Source: Cylindrodendrum hubeiense (taxonomy: Eukaryota > Ascomycota > Sordariomycetes > Hypocreales > Nectriaceae). Taken from it: a stretch of 30,872 bases of DNA. This document shows positions 1-10,820 of this stretch, in pieces; the stretch's first letter is position 1, and the number at the start of each line of letters is the position of its first letter. Position numbers and translations under genes: made by a program. The DNA lies in contig JAANBB010000456.1 in NCBI GenBank assembly GCA_014621425.1, positions 1 through 30,872 of the forward strand, read 5' to 3'. The notes below the pieces were generated by a model. The model did no database searches, was not told the DNA's origin, and worked only from the letters and a program-made list of their open reading frames with translations.

Positions 1-1386
1 CGACTCCCCCGCGGCGCAGAGCTCCATGAGCCCCGGCCGCGTCCAGGGGCACAGCAGCCTCCTCCAGCCCAGCCTCGGCTCCAGGTATCGCGGCGGCGGC
101 TGGTCGGCGCCGCCCTCAAAGGCCACAAACGCAAACGACGGCGCCTCGCCTTCCATGGGCGTGGATGCCCGCGACCACAGCATGGCAAAGGCCGCCCAGT
201 TGCTGATGTCGCCCATGTCGAGGCTGTCGGGCGACGTCATGTACATCTTCTTGCGCGCCCCCGGCAGCACTCCGGCGAACGAGGCCAGCTTGATGGGGAT
301 GCTGGCGAGCCTCGTGTACCGGTCTCCGCTGGTGCTGTACAGCACGAGGCAGATGCGGTTCTTGGACGACACGGGGCTCGACCGGCAGTTGAGCACGCCC
401 AGGATCAGCCCGGGCGTCACCGTCCTGAGCACGGGGAGCGTGATGCGCAGCCCGCTGTTGGTCAGCGTGTAGTGGTTGCGCTCGTTGTGATCCCACGCCT
501 GGATGATGCGCGAGTGCCAGCGGAAGCACTGTGGCGACGGCGCCAGGATGGGATAGTTGACGTCGCCCGACGCCTCCAGGTCGGCGTCTCCCTGCCACGC
601 AAAGATGGAATGGTCGTACGACTCCTTGATGATCTCGGCCTGCAGCCGCCGGAACGCCTTAGAGCCCTCGCCGTACAGCAGCGGCATGTTGATGCCGAAC
701 AGGCCCATCAGGCAGTACGCCATGTCCTCGACACGCGTCGTCTTGCGCCCGGCCGCCCACGCCATCCGCTGCGCGATGCTCGCCGTGTGCAGCTTCAGCT
801 CCTTGAGCAGGAACCGCGTGGGGATCCCCGTGGCCGAGCCAACGTCGTCGACGAGCCACGGCAGGTTCCCGAGCAGGTTCCAGTCCCACGAGNGGAACAG
901 GAGATGGCGCGGCGCCAGCAGCTCCTGGAGCGTCCAGCCGCGCGTGAACCACCTGCTGTCGCGGAATTGCTGCCGCAGCGCGTCTGTCAAGACGACGGGC
1001 TCGACGCTGCCCGTCATGATATCGCGAGGCCGCGCCGCAACCAGCTCGGCCGGAGCCTCGACGTCTGCCAGGTGGACCAGACACACCTGCGCGCTGCCAT
1101 ACCACCGGAACATGGAGTTGATGGCCTCGGACAGGTCGGCGCTGCTCCGCTTGTCGATGCAGGCCGTGTCAACCCACAGGTACTCGAGGCCGTCGATCCT
1201 CGACACGAATCTGCACGCCCCCAGGATCTTGGCGTAGCCCTTCTTGGTCGCCGCCGTGTCCAGCCGCTGCCAGTCGTCAAACGAGACCTCTTGTTCGGCC
1301 CACGTGTGCGACAGGATGGCATACTCGGGAATGGCATCACCAAAGAACTCCTCCATCGCCAGTGTCTCGACATTGATTAGTCGCAT
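1..1386 (-). CDS. HET-domain (heterokaryon incompatibility) protein, 3' end cut by the window edge
   Basis: One uninterrupted minus-strand frame runs from the ATG at 1386-1384 off the left edge (462 codons visible, no stop). The protein opens with MRLINVET and reaches EYAILSHTW at residues 21-29, the classic start of the HET domain. It continues with YLWVDTACIDK, a conserved WFTRGWTLQELLAP block, and a later segment (RMAWAAGRKTTRVEDMAYCL, then MGLFGINMPLLYGEG) typical of HET-E/HET-D-like proteins. HET domains trigger cell death after fusion of incompatible hyphae; that role is family knowledge. The part after the HET domain (roughly residue 260 on) is not recognised, and any NACHT, WD40 or ankyrin region would lie outside the window. 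One N at 893 makes residue 165 uncertain. No intron is needed. A TATATA at 1403-1408 lies only 17 nt from the ATG, so it is probably not the working TATA box. Confidence 0.9.
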   Translation of the reverse strand, partial: MRLINVETLAMEEFFGDAIPEYAILSHTWAEQEVSFDDWQRLDTAATKKGYAKILGACRFVSRIDGLEYLWVDTACIDKRSSADLSEAINSMFRWYGSAQVCLVHLADVEAPAELVAARPRDIMTGSVEPVVLTDALRQQFRDSRWFTRGWTLQELLAPRHLLFXSWDWNLLGNLPWLVDDVGSATGIPTRFLLKELKLHTASIAQRMAWAAGRKTTRVEDMAYCLMGLFGINMPLLYGEGSKAFRRLQAEIIKESYDHSIFAWQGDADLEASGDVNYPILAPSPQCFRWHSRIIQAWDHNERNHYTLTNSGLRITLPVLRTVTPGLILGVLNCRSSPVSSKNRICLVLYSTSGDRYTRLASIPIKLASFAGVLPGARKKMYMTSPDSLDMGDISNWAAFAMLWSRASTPMEGEAPSFAFVAFEGGADQPPPRYLEPRLGWRRLLCPWTRPGLMELCAAGES

Positions 1387-1934
1387 GATGAGCTCGCAAT
1401 TCTATATATGTCGCCGCAGAGCAAGTAAATGTGCGAAACAGGCATCAACCACTAAATCAGACAGAGCAGTCCCAAGTAACCCAGCAAGATGTTGAATGCA
1501 ACTAATCTTCTCACCAGCAGAGCTTAGTTGCAAATAACTAACAACATCTCACCGCCCAACCTATCAGCGAGCTGAATAGCAACCTCTTCTCCACAACAAG
1601 GCTTCCATCTCACAACAAGCCGCAGAGCACAAGAGTTATTTTGAATCACTTTGTAAATGTTCCTTGCGAACCTATAAAGAAAATATAAAACAAGGATTAA
1701 ACACCAGACCAGACAGACCTCGGCCAAGGACGAGACAAAACAAGAGACTTTCCAGCTTTCCAGTCTAGCTCCAGTCTCCGCAGTCAATGATAACAAAACA
1801 CCTAATCCAGACTCAGACTCGCACGCATGCTTTCGTCAAGACTCCCGTGTTCCCGTTAAATCCCAGTTGATTAATCAAACCCCTGTATCACCGTATCGCC
1901 GTACCACTGTATCACTGTAATCGTCGCATCACGG
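1387..1934. other. Intergenic: 3' flank of the coiled-coil gene and promoter of the HET gene
   Basis: This 548-bp gap separates two minus-strand genes. It is visibly richer in A and T than the genes beside it. It should hold the 3' UTR of the coiled-coil gene next to 1934 and the promoter and leader of the HET gene next to 1387. A 90-codon minus-strand frame at 1524-1796 has one hydrophobic stretch but no recognisable family, so I do not call it a gene. Confidence 0.6.
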
Positions 1935-4900
1935 TCACTGCCGTCCATAAACCACCAGCTCGTTGCCATCGCCATCACCACCGGCGTCGGTTCCAACTGC
2001 GCTCTCCGTCCACTCGCTCCCCGTTTCGCTATACTCGCTGTATCCGCCCTCTGACTCCGTGTACATGTCTGTACTGTTGGTCACCACCGTACCCCGGCTA
2101 CTCCTGCGCAGCGTCTCATTGTCGCTGTCGATTCCGTTTTCGTTGAGTTCAGGGTTGGGCGCCGCCAAGTCGTCACCTGCGAGGTCCGACTCTGGATGCG
2201 TCGAGCGGGCATCATGCTCGTCAACTTCTTCGACAGTCTCGTCAACGCCCACGTTCTCCTTGTCCTGGTCAAAGCCATGGTCGAGGTCGCCGCCCCAGCT
2301 TCGCTTCCGGTACGCCTTGCCCCTGCCAGCAGGAGTCCTCACACTCTGGCTCCTCTTAAAACCGGTCGACGCCACATTGTTGTTGATCTGGCTGAGCGAT
2401 ACGATTCTCCTGCCGCTTCCGGCCTGAGCCGGAGAGGACGCGATGCTTCGCCTAGCAGCCAACGCCATGTTGACCATCGGCTTGCGAGGGGTTTGAGCGG
2501 CGTCATTGTCGTTGGCAGGCTTCTTAACTCGCTTACGGCTCATTGCGTCGCCGCTCTTATTGCCCTTGGACATGAGGAGTACGCGAGAGTGATCCATGAC
2601 TCCCTCCAGGATGCGACGCTCCAGCGTCTCGGCGCGGCCCTCCATCTCGTACAGCTCATCCTTGCGCAGGCGCATGGCCGTCTCAAGAGAAGAGACGTCG
2701 GCAGTAAGTCTGGTCCTCTGTCGGACCAGGCTCTCTTGCTCAGTTCGCAGGCTCATGATGCTGTCTCGAAGCTTCGCTTCTTCATCCCGAAGACTCAGAA
2801 CTGATGACTCGACGTGGTCCTTCTCTGCAAGCTTGCGCTCGGTCGCAACGATGGTTTCCTGAAGGGTCCTCTCTCGGTCCTCATGATCATCCGTGATGCG
2901 CTGGGCTTGGTTGGACAGGAACTCGGAGATATCTGCGGCCGTCTTCACCACAGACGCATGGACCTTGTCGAGGGTATCAAGACGAGAGAAGGCCTGGTCG
3001 GCGACCGTGTTGTGCTCAGTGAGCTTGTCGAGCTTCTCATGCACGATGGCATCATCGTACTTTTGTGCCACAATCACGTCAAGCCTCTCCTTGACATCTG
3101 TATCATCGTACTTTTGGTCGATGATCATGTCCAGTCGCTCGCGCACTTCGGCGTCATCATACTTCTGCTCGATGAGTAGATCCAGTCGCTCACGGACCTC
3201 CGCATCGTCGTACTTATCATCCATGATCATGGCAAGCTTCTCGCGAACCTCCGAATCATCGTACTTTTGCGCAACAATGAGGTCGAGTTTCTCACGGACT
3301 TCAGCATCGTCATATTTCTGTTCAATGAGTCGATCCAGACGCTCGCGAACCTCAACATCGTCGTACTTCTGGTCCATGATCAAGGCAAGCTTCTCACGAA
3401 CTTCAGCATCGTCATATTTCTGCTCCACCAGCCTGTCGAGCTTCTCGTGGACCTCTGTGTTGTCGTATTTCTCGGGAGGGAGCAGCATCTTGAGCGCCTC
3501 TGAAGGCTGAGACTCGATGAGCTTGTCCTGGATATCAGTATTGGAGGACCTGGAGTGTTCGAAATGCTCCCCGACAAGGAGGAGAATGTCCTTCACGGCC
3601 TCAAGGATCTTGGGCTGGTAGTCGCCGACTTCTCCCTTCAAACCCTCAACAGCAGACAGGGCCTGGGTGACTTGATCGCGGGTTTGCTGATGCTCGGCTT
3701 TGTCTTCGGTGTGGTTATCCTCATTCTTGAGCACAAGGTCCTCCACCGAGGTGAAGACAGTCTTCGATGCCTCCTCCATCTTCTCCAGGGAATCGGTGAC
3801 GGTAGATCCCAGAGTATCGATAAGAAGCTTGAGCTCATCGGCAACAGCCTTGGTTCCCACGACGGCAGCCTCGGTGGAGACATCTCGGGCCTCACTGACC
3901 TTGCTTCTGTCATCGAGCATGGTCTGGAGTTCGTCGTATTTCGTAACCAGTTCACCAATCTTGTCATCAATCTTGGTACCGAGGTTAGTCGTAGCCTCCT
4001 CGAGCTTCTCGTTGGATTCGACCTTGACACCAGAAACGACAGCCTTGGAGTCCTCAAACTCGGTCTTCATCGTCTCAAACATCTCCTTGAGGTCCTGGCC
4101 AACGCTGTCGTTCTTGTCGATCTTCTCGCCCATGGTCTCGAGAAGCTTGCTGAGAGACTCGACGCCAGTGGACCCCTCCTCGAGTCTGGATTTGATAGTC
4201 TCCTGGAACTCTTCGAGAAAGCTCCTGACTTCAGTGACACGCTCGCCGACGCCAGTCATATCCTCATCTCGGATCGCAACAGCTTTGGTATGAGAGTCAA
4301 CCGTGGTGTCCAGCTTTTCCTGGAATTCCTTGACAATGGTTTCAAGGCTTGTGATATCCTCCTTGTTGGCAAAGGTGGCGAAGTCAGTACTGGCAACACC
4401 ATCCAGAGCGGCCTTGAGTTCGAGCACAATCGCCTCGACAGCTTCGACATCACCCTTGGTGACCTTATCGGGGTTCTCGCTCTCCTTGTCGGCGCGCTCC
4501 TTCATCTCGTCAATCCCAACAGTGACTTGAGTGAGAATGGATTCGAGGTTCGACAACTCCTCCTTGCGGGCGACAGAATCCACCTGGATGCTGAGGGATC
4601 CCATAGACTCGCGAGTCTCCAGGAGAAGGGTCTCAATGGCATCAACATGATCCTTGCGGACAGCCTGCTCACCGTCAATGAGGTCATCCAAGCGAGCTTT
4701 AGTGTTTCGCAAGATTGTCTCAATGGCTACAACATCGTCCTTGGAGGCAGCATCTTCGCCGTTGACCTCAGAGCCATCGCCTTCAGAGCGGTCTTTGGGA
4801 ACCGCACGAGCAATAGTGACAGGCTCTCGGGAGCTGAGCTCATCGACAGCATCCTGGACATTGCGAATCATCTCCTCCATGCGACTAAAATCAACTTTCT

Positions 4901-7900
4901 GGGTGCTGTCTCCAGACTCGTCTTTTTCAACAGCGCGTGCAGTAGTAACAGGTTCTCGGGAGCTAAGCTCATCCACAGCATCCTGAACGTTGCGAATCAT
5001 CTCTTCCATGCGACCGAGGTGTCCTTCTGGATACTCTCGTTCTCTGGCTCCATGGCTTCGACCTTGTTGCCGAGCTCAGTAATCATGACCTCGAGGTTCT
5101 TGATGTCGTCTTGTCTCAGCATATCAGCGGAAACCACAGACTGGTTGAGGTCAGACTCGGTTGAAACTGTGGCGAGGGCTCGTTCGTTGTTGCTGTCTCG
5201 CAGAGTCTCAATATCCGCGCGAACAGAATCAAGCCCAGACTTGAGGGCCTCCAGGATCCTCTCATCAGAACCTTCGGAGGTTTCAGAGCGGGTATCAACA
5301 GCAGCGACTGCTCGCTCGTTGTTACTATCCCGGAGTGCCTCAATGTCTGAGCGGACAGACTCAAGGCCGGTTTTGAGAGCATCCAAGATCTCATCATTGG
5401 CGATCTCGTCGTCTGCAGCCACTGCTCGCTCGCTGTTGCCCTCCCGGAGTGCTTCAATATCCGAGCGAACAGAATCAAGACCGGTTTTAAGAGCATCCAA
5501 GATCTCGTCGTTGGCAATTTCATCACCTGTTGCCATTGATCTCTCTGNATTGCNNTCCCGNAGTGCNTCAATATCNGAGCGNACGGNNTCNAGGCCATCT
5601 CTNAGNGCATCAAGGATCTCATTGCTGTTGTCTAGTGGCTGCTCGACTGNNATGATGCCNTTCTCGGTATTNNTCTCCCGNAGTGCCTCNATATCNGAGC
5701 GAACGGCNTCGAGNCCNNNTCTGAAGGTATCGAGAAGTTCCTCGTTGGCAGTGTCGGCCGGTGCGTCCAGTGCAACCACAGCCCTATCGTTGTTGTCGCG
5801 GATAGACTCAATGTCTGTTCGAACAGAATCAAGGCCAGTCTTCAGAGCGTCAAGGATTTCGTCGTTTGCCGTCAAGTCCATGGGCTTGTGGGTGACTCGG
5901 TCCATGCCGGCGCGGAGATCGTTGAGGCCATCGTTAAGAGCGTCAAGAATCTCGCTAGTCTCGGCTCGAGGTCGGAGAATCTCTTGCCGCAAGTTGTTGA
6001 ACCCGGTGTTCAGCGCCTCGAGGACGTCCTGGTTGTTGGAGTGAGGTTGAGGAGGGGGCGCAGGGACCATGGAGGAGTTGACAACATCACGCAGACCTTC
6101 GAGCTCAGCCTGGAGCTTGTCCTGGGCTTCTTCGTGGGACTGGGTGACCATTCCAGCGATCTCATCTTTAAAGTCCTCCAGGGACTTGAGAAGGCCGTCC
6201 ATGAACTCCTCTTGGCCAGCGGCTCCAGTTGCGCGGTCGACATAATTCTCGATAGCTGCACGAAGACTTTCAAAGCCATCTTTCGTGGCGTCAAGAACCT
6301 GCTCTGTGTCACGGCCGTTGGCTGTAACGTTCTCCTTGGCTTCTTCAGAGACAGCCTTGAACTCGCGTCGAAGATATTCAGTAATCTCATGCAGACGGGC
6401 AGTTACCTCGTCGCTGTTCGAAGAGGCGGGGACCAGGGCCCGGCTTGAGGAAATATCGAGGTCGTGGAGGCCTTCTCTAACGGCGTGGACCACATCCTCA
6501 TGAGTAATTTCGCCGTGTCCGATAGCAGACGGAGCCACTGGGAACTCGAATTCCTCCAAGCAATCCCGAACCGCTTCAATGATCTCATCTCTGGACAAGG
6601 TGGCTGGAGTTTCAACTTGGGGAGGGACGAAGTGCCTCAAGCCTTCCACAACGGCCGTAAAGACCTCATCTCTTGTGGCAGAAGGAGGTCGATCATCGCG
6701 AGGTGCGTACTCTTGGAGGCCTTCCTTGAGACAGGCCAAAACCTCCTCTCGCTCCAGACCAAGCTGCTGGACTTCAATCTCAGGCTTGTAGTTCTCCCAA
6801 GCATCCTTGACAGCTTCAATAACATCCTCTCTACTGAAATCAGGCATGTTACCGCGGGATGTCTCGTTGTCTTGGAGTGCTGCGCGCATGGCGTTGTAGA
6901 TCTCCTGATAGTCGACGGTTGTCTTTGTGGTGTTGGTTGAGGCGGCAGATTGGCGTCTGTGCTCCCGAAGGACATGGTTGAGCTGATCCTTCATCTGCTC
7001 AAGACCTTCATCGATTACACGAGCAACTTCATCCTTGCTCGGGCTGTCATGGTCATCGACTGGCTTACGGGAAGCCGCCTGTTCAAGTCTTCGGCCGATT
7101 TCCCGGCCCATGCCTAGAACCTCGCCACGGAGCTCTCGGACAAGCGCCTTGACCTCCGCAGTAAGGCCACCTCCTTGGGCGACACTGTCCTTGACGGAGC
7201 GGATAATGTTGATGAGATCTTCGTTGAGCAGACCAACGCCACGACCAGCAGAGGGGTCGGAGTTTCGTCGACTCTCATTCTTCATGAGATGCTCTACTCT
7301 TTGCAGCACAGGGCCGCTCCTGGGACGCTCGGGAGCCGACATGTGGCTGGCTTCGTCGTCGAAGCTGAAGTTGCGAGGTCTGCTCACATCTGCGTTCAAC
7401 ACAATTGCTTGCTCGTTTTGGGCTCTGACTTGTTGGACGAGCTCATCCACTTTGCCTGCGGTGGCCATTCCAGAGAGTTTGCCGGAGACTTCGATCAGGC
7501 GGCTAAGTAGAGAGTCCTGGCCCTCCTTGGTGCCCATGTCGCGAATAATCCTCTCCAGCATGGCAGTAGCGGGTGCCTCAGAACCTGCCAGAGAGGGGGT
7601 GCTCATGGAACCTCGGTCAATAGAGTCCGAGAAGCTCTTGGGGGAAGGGATTCTAGGCAGATGAAAAGCAGATCTGGCTGTGTTGGGAGATATATTGTGT
7701 GGCTTGTTGTCGAGGTAGTATCCCCCGAATGGGTCCCGGGAGGAGAGTCTGGGGGTGGGGCCATTGGCATCGTTGCCAGTGCTGATGAGCTCCCTCAAGC
7801 TCTTGCGAATATCTTCATCTCTCGTGGTGGTGGCCTCCTTGAGACTCAGCAGATCAGTGGCGTTGTCTCTGCTTCTTCGGCTGAGCTGCAGCATCTCCCT

Positions 7901-8696
7901 CTGCAGCGATGTTGCAATGTTGGTGAGGCTGAGGATCTGGTTCGACAGCAGATCGAGATTTTGAGGATGCTTAACCACAGCTGAGGAGCCGTTGGTTATG
8001 TTGGACAGGGGAGCCTCGGGCTCCTTGGCTGTCGGCGTGGCCTGTTGCGAGCCCATGTTTTGCAGGGCAAGCATTGTTGATGACTGTGGGGGTGTGTTCT
8101 CGCCCAGGATGCTCTGGGGAGGCGGTCGTCGAACAGTAGGTCGTAAGATCGGAGTCAGGCTCGGTCCTGGAGTTGGCGTGCCTGTTGCTGATTCTCTGTC
8201 GATGTACCGGGATTCGTCCCTGGATCGGACGGGCGTCTCCGGACGGGTATACTTTTCGGGTGATCTGGTAGGTGACACACTGGGGCTGTTGCTTCCCTCG
8301 ATCATCAAGCTCAGATCCCGGACCGAGGAGGGCTGCATCGACTGCATGCGACGGTGAGAGCCGTTCTTCATGCTGGATGGTACGAGGGCGCTCTCGCGCG
8401 CGCGCTCGTTAAGCGCAGCGTGTGCAGACTGGATGGCACTGGAGGTGCCGGCTCGCGAGGTGAAGCCCTTGGGCGACTGCGGGTTGAGAGGCAGCGGCGG
8501 CGGGCAACGCTCAGGATCAGAACTGTCCCACCTGTTTCTGGTCAGCCGGCGCAAAAAGGGCATTGTGAGTAAGGGTAGAGACGCACATTGGTACCAGGGC
8601 CCGGAAACCGAGATCTGAAGAGATGGACTGTTGGTGTCTCAGGGCGTATTCGTCCTCTCGAGCCTCTCGCGAGGCGTCTCGCTCTGACGACGGCAT
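1935..8696 (-). CDS. Giant repeat-rich coiled-coil protein, two exons, with a frame break near 5.0 kb
   Basis: Proposed model: exon 1 at 8696-8587 (starts MPSSERDASREAREDEYALR), intron 8586-8532 (GTGCGT...CAG, 55 bp), then exon 2 from 8531 to the stop at 1937-1935. The splice joins ALVPM to WDSSDPERC in frame. Exon 2 is open in one frame from 8531 to a TGA at 4999-4997 and in another from about 5075 to 1935, so a frame change lies within 4997-5075. One missing base would restore a single product of about 2,235 residues. The N-terminal 300 or so residues are Ser/Pro-rich and disordered. Next come ~40-residue amphipathic repeats (DEVFTAVVEGLRHFVP type), then ~38-residue DEILDALKTGLDSVR repeats, long coiled coil, nine 17-residue KYDD repeats, another coiled coil (EEAKLRDSIMSLRTEQESLV), and a basic then acidic tail ending NELVVYGRQ. 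No enzyme motif is visible. Similar fungal proteins are often labelled chromosome-segregation ATPase-like, but I see no Walker motif. A cytoskeletal or scaffold role is a guess. Confidence 0.82.
3012..3470 (-). repeat. Nine tandem 17-residue (51-bp) KYDD repeats in the coiled-coil gene
   Basis: Nine consecutive 51-bp units encode KYDDAEVREKLDLIVAQ-like blocks. KYD is invariant, followed by an acidic or Asn residue, then V-x-E-[KR]-L at a fixed spacing, and usually Q, D or H at the end. The unit is 17 residues, not a multiple of seven. The regular charge and Leu/Ile pattern suggests a helical hairpin or helix-repeat solenoid more than a plain heptad coil. DNA units have diverged at third positions, so the array looks old and selected, not a recent slippage product. 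Confidence 0.93.
4791..5012 (-). repeat. Direct duplication of a ~129-bp unit beside the frame break
   Basis: The block MEEMIRNVQDAVDELSSREP, followed by VT-x-ARAV, occurs twice with a 43-residue period: its Met codons are at 5009 and 4880. The nucleotide copies are close to identical. The upstream copy starts exactly where the reading frame changes, so the duplication may have disturbed assembly or base calling there. Confidence 0.88.
5155..5875 (-). repeat. Tandem ~38-residue DEILDALKTGLDSVR repeats, partly masked by N
   Basis: At least six units of about 114-123 bp encode the pattern [ND]-E-[IL]-L-[DE]-A-L-K-[TS]-G-L-[DE]-S-V-R-x-D-I-E, followed by a variable NNERAVA-type spacer. The middle two units carry 25 N bases between 5548 and 5719, while the units on both sides read cleanly. 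Two more diverged units (QDVLEALNTGFNNLR and EILDALNDGLNDLR) lie just N-terminal. The unit number in this assembly may not be right, because the ambiguous bases fall exactly where the copies are most alike. Confidence 0.88.
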
Positions 8697-9452
8697 GTTT
8701 GGGTATGTGTGTGAGGAATGGAGACCGGAGGAAAAGAATGCGGACGGCGCCGCACTCACGCTAAGTACGAGCGCAAGTAGTGATGGATGGGCTAAGAAAC
8801 AAAGAGCAAAGCCGCGAGCTGGGTAGTGGAAATCAGTGCTTTTGAGTCGAGAGTCGACAGATCGGATGCATTGTTTGGTGGTAATTTCCAATGAAGGGTG
8901 CTTGGATATAGTCGTAGCTCCATCGGGGGGGCCGCGCTCAGTGGACATGGTTTATTTTTGTTTCGCAGTGGTCGTCGTGGCGTGTTGCCCGGCAACCAGC
9001 CGCCCGGCCCGCTGTGTGGCCAGCTGCAGCGAAAACGACGGCAATGCGCTGCGCTGCGCTACGGAGCGCTACTGGCCCATTGCATCACACAAACACCTGT
9101 ATCGGCATCCCGGCTGAGGATGGGTCCCGGGCCCACGAATGACGAGGCCACAACACATCAAATCACACCACTAAACACTGTGACTCCAGCGACCACGGCG
9201 CCAGCAAAAGGAAAGGTCGCCTTGCAGACGCCCGCGCACGTGTGTGGACGAAGAGACGAAAAGGACCAAGGGGGACGCCAAATCAAATCGCTTAATTTAC
9301 AGAGTAGAGTGATCTCATCAACCCGAGCGCCGCCGCTCCCCATGCCGGCAGTTCTATCGTGGGCCTCAATAAGATTTCGTGCATGTCTAAACTCCCCTCC
9401 CCGGGTCTCCCAAAACCCTCTAGATTTTTATAGCCATATCCCATAAACATTA
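8697..9452. other. Intergenic: promoter of the coiled-coil gene and 3' flank of GGC1
   Basis: This 756-bp gap separates two minus-strand genes. The stretch near 8697-8960 should be the leader and promoter of the coiled-coil gene; a CCAAT on the plus strand (ATTGG on the gene strand) lies at about 8888. The part near 9453 is the likely GGC1 3' UTR and is AT-rich at 9421-9455. A short GCGCT/TGCGC-rich patch sits near 9045-9070. No gene is supported here. Confidence 0.55.
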
Positions 9453-10820
9453 TTACTTGCGGAACGCAATGTCGAAGGCGGGAATCAAGGTCTGGGCGAG
9501 CCAGAACGAGAAGACCAGCTTGGGGCCAGTCATGAGCAGCTGCAGCACAAATATCCATTAGCGTCCAGCTTGCAAAGTCGAAGTGGGGGACGGAGACCAT
9601 GGCACAGGGGGAGGGATTGAGCATTGAGGGGTGGAGCGCGATTTCTACGTACCTTGGGGACCAGTCCCTTGAAGAAGCTGCCGAAGCCCTCGTTCTTGGC
9701 CATGTTGGTCAGAATTCGGAAGCCGCCCTCGGGGTTGTCGAAGTTGCGGTTCTGAATTCGGGTCTTGATGACATCGAGGGGAGCAGAGACGACGAGAGAG
9801 GCAGAGGCACCGGCAATGGAGGCAACAAAGTTCTCGAACCAGCTGGCCTTGTTGTAGTCCTCAAGGTGGAAGAGGTACTCCTTGGCGAAGGCAGAGCCAC
9901 CGAACAGCTATCACGGAGGGGTCAGCTCTTCATATCTTGCACAGAGGAGGGGTAGCACCTACAGCGAAGGAACCAGGAGCGTTTCGGGCAGCAGTCCATC
10001 CCCAGCCGCGGTACAGGCCGAAGCCCTCGTCGGCGACAATCTTCAGGACACCACGGCCACGGAAAGCCTCGGGGTTGGTCTGTCGCTTAATCTTCAGGAC
10101 ATCGAGAGGCAGGAGAACAATCTCGCCGATACCGATCAGACTATGTTGGTCAGCGATACGGCTCTGTCAAACATCGGGGTCATCCTGGTGCCATTACCTG
10201 CCAGCAGTGGAGTGCATGATGGCCTTGCCAGTCTTCTTGCCGAAAGCGCCCTCAAAGTCCCTGCCATAGTGCTTGTCCAGGTAGTCTCGGGCGACGGGCT
10301 GTCCACCGTACTTGTAGATTCGCTGGAGAACCTTGTAGCCGGCGGCGTATCCCAGACCGGGGAACAAAGAGACAAACTTCTTTCCGGCAGAGGCGGCAGC
10401 CTTATCCTTGAAGATAACCTGGTTCAATTGGGTGGAATTGGCGATCTAGAGTCACGCAGGGTCAATGGACAGGTTCGTTCAGGATTGGTGAGGGGCAGGC
10501 GAGGGGAGCTTCTTACGCGAGTCTGGTTGCTCATCAATCGCTTGGCAATGGTGTCCACCTTGGGTGTAGAGTCAGCAGGCGTGTCGTACAGGCGTCAGGA
10601 GTCATCGGGGTCGTACGGGGTGGAAGATGGCCAGCTCGGCGATACCAGCAGAACCTGTTGAGTCGGTCAGTATGTGGTTGAGTCCCAAGGTCTCACGTGT
10701 GGGAGAGGGCAAGCAGGACAAGGGCGAATGAAGAGCGCAACAACAGCAAAACGTACCTGAGCCGAGGAGACGAGCCAGGTTTGACTCCTTGTGGGGTCCG
10801 GAAGAAGCTGGAGGAGACAT
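9453..10820 (-). CDS. GGC1: Mitochondrial GTP/GDP carrier (GGC1/SHM1 family)
   Basis: Seven exons splice to a 303-residue product: 10820-10757, 10654-10617, 10558-10517, 10445-10198, 10140-9963, 9907-9653 and 9539-9453, with introns of 102, 58, 71, 57, 55 and 113 bp, all GT/AG. The product is a mitochondrial carrier with three ~100-residue repeats carrying the PX[DE]XX[KR] signatures at residues 34-40 (PVDTIAK), 142-147 (PLDVLK) and 233-238 (PLDVIK). It matches yeast Ggc1 closely through SNLARLLGSGSAG, LFPGLGYAAGYKVLQRIYKY, GGQP, EIVLLPLDVLKIKRQTNPE, YRGWGWTAARNAPGSFALFG and TRIQNRNFDNPEGG. Its length is close to the yeast protein (about 300). Ggc1 exchanges matrix GDP for GTP across the inner membrane, supporting mitochondrial nucleic-acid and protein synthesis and iron homeostasis; this is family knowledge. 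The start is the only ATG in frame that gives the short hydrophilic tail expected. Confidence 0.95.

Noticed and set aside
1524..1796. 90-codon minus-strand frame with one hydrophobic stretch
   Set aside because: Sits in the AT-rich gap before the HET gene, has no family features, and is short enough to be chance.
4997..5090. An ordinary intron explaining the frame change
   Set aside because: The only candidate, GTATCC (about 5035) to TTCAG, is 52 bp; that gives the wrong frame and would remove the conserved repeat start.
3555..6044. 829-codon open frame on the plus strand
   Set aside because: It is antisense to the coiled-coil gene. The repetitive, codon-biased sense gene keeps stops out of this frame; the translated sequence only mirrors the sense repeats.
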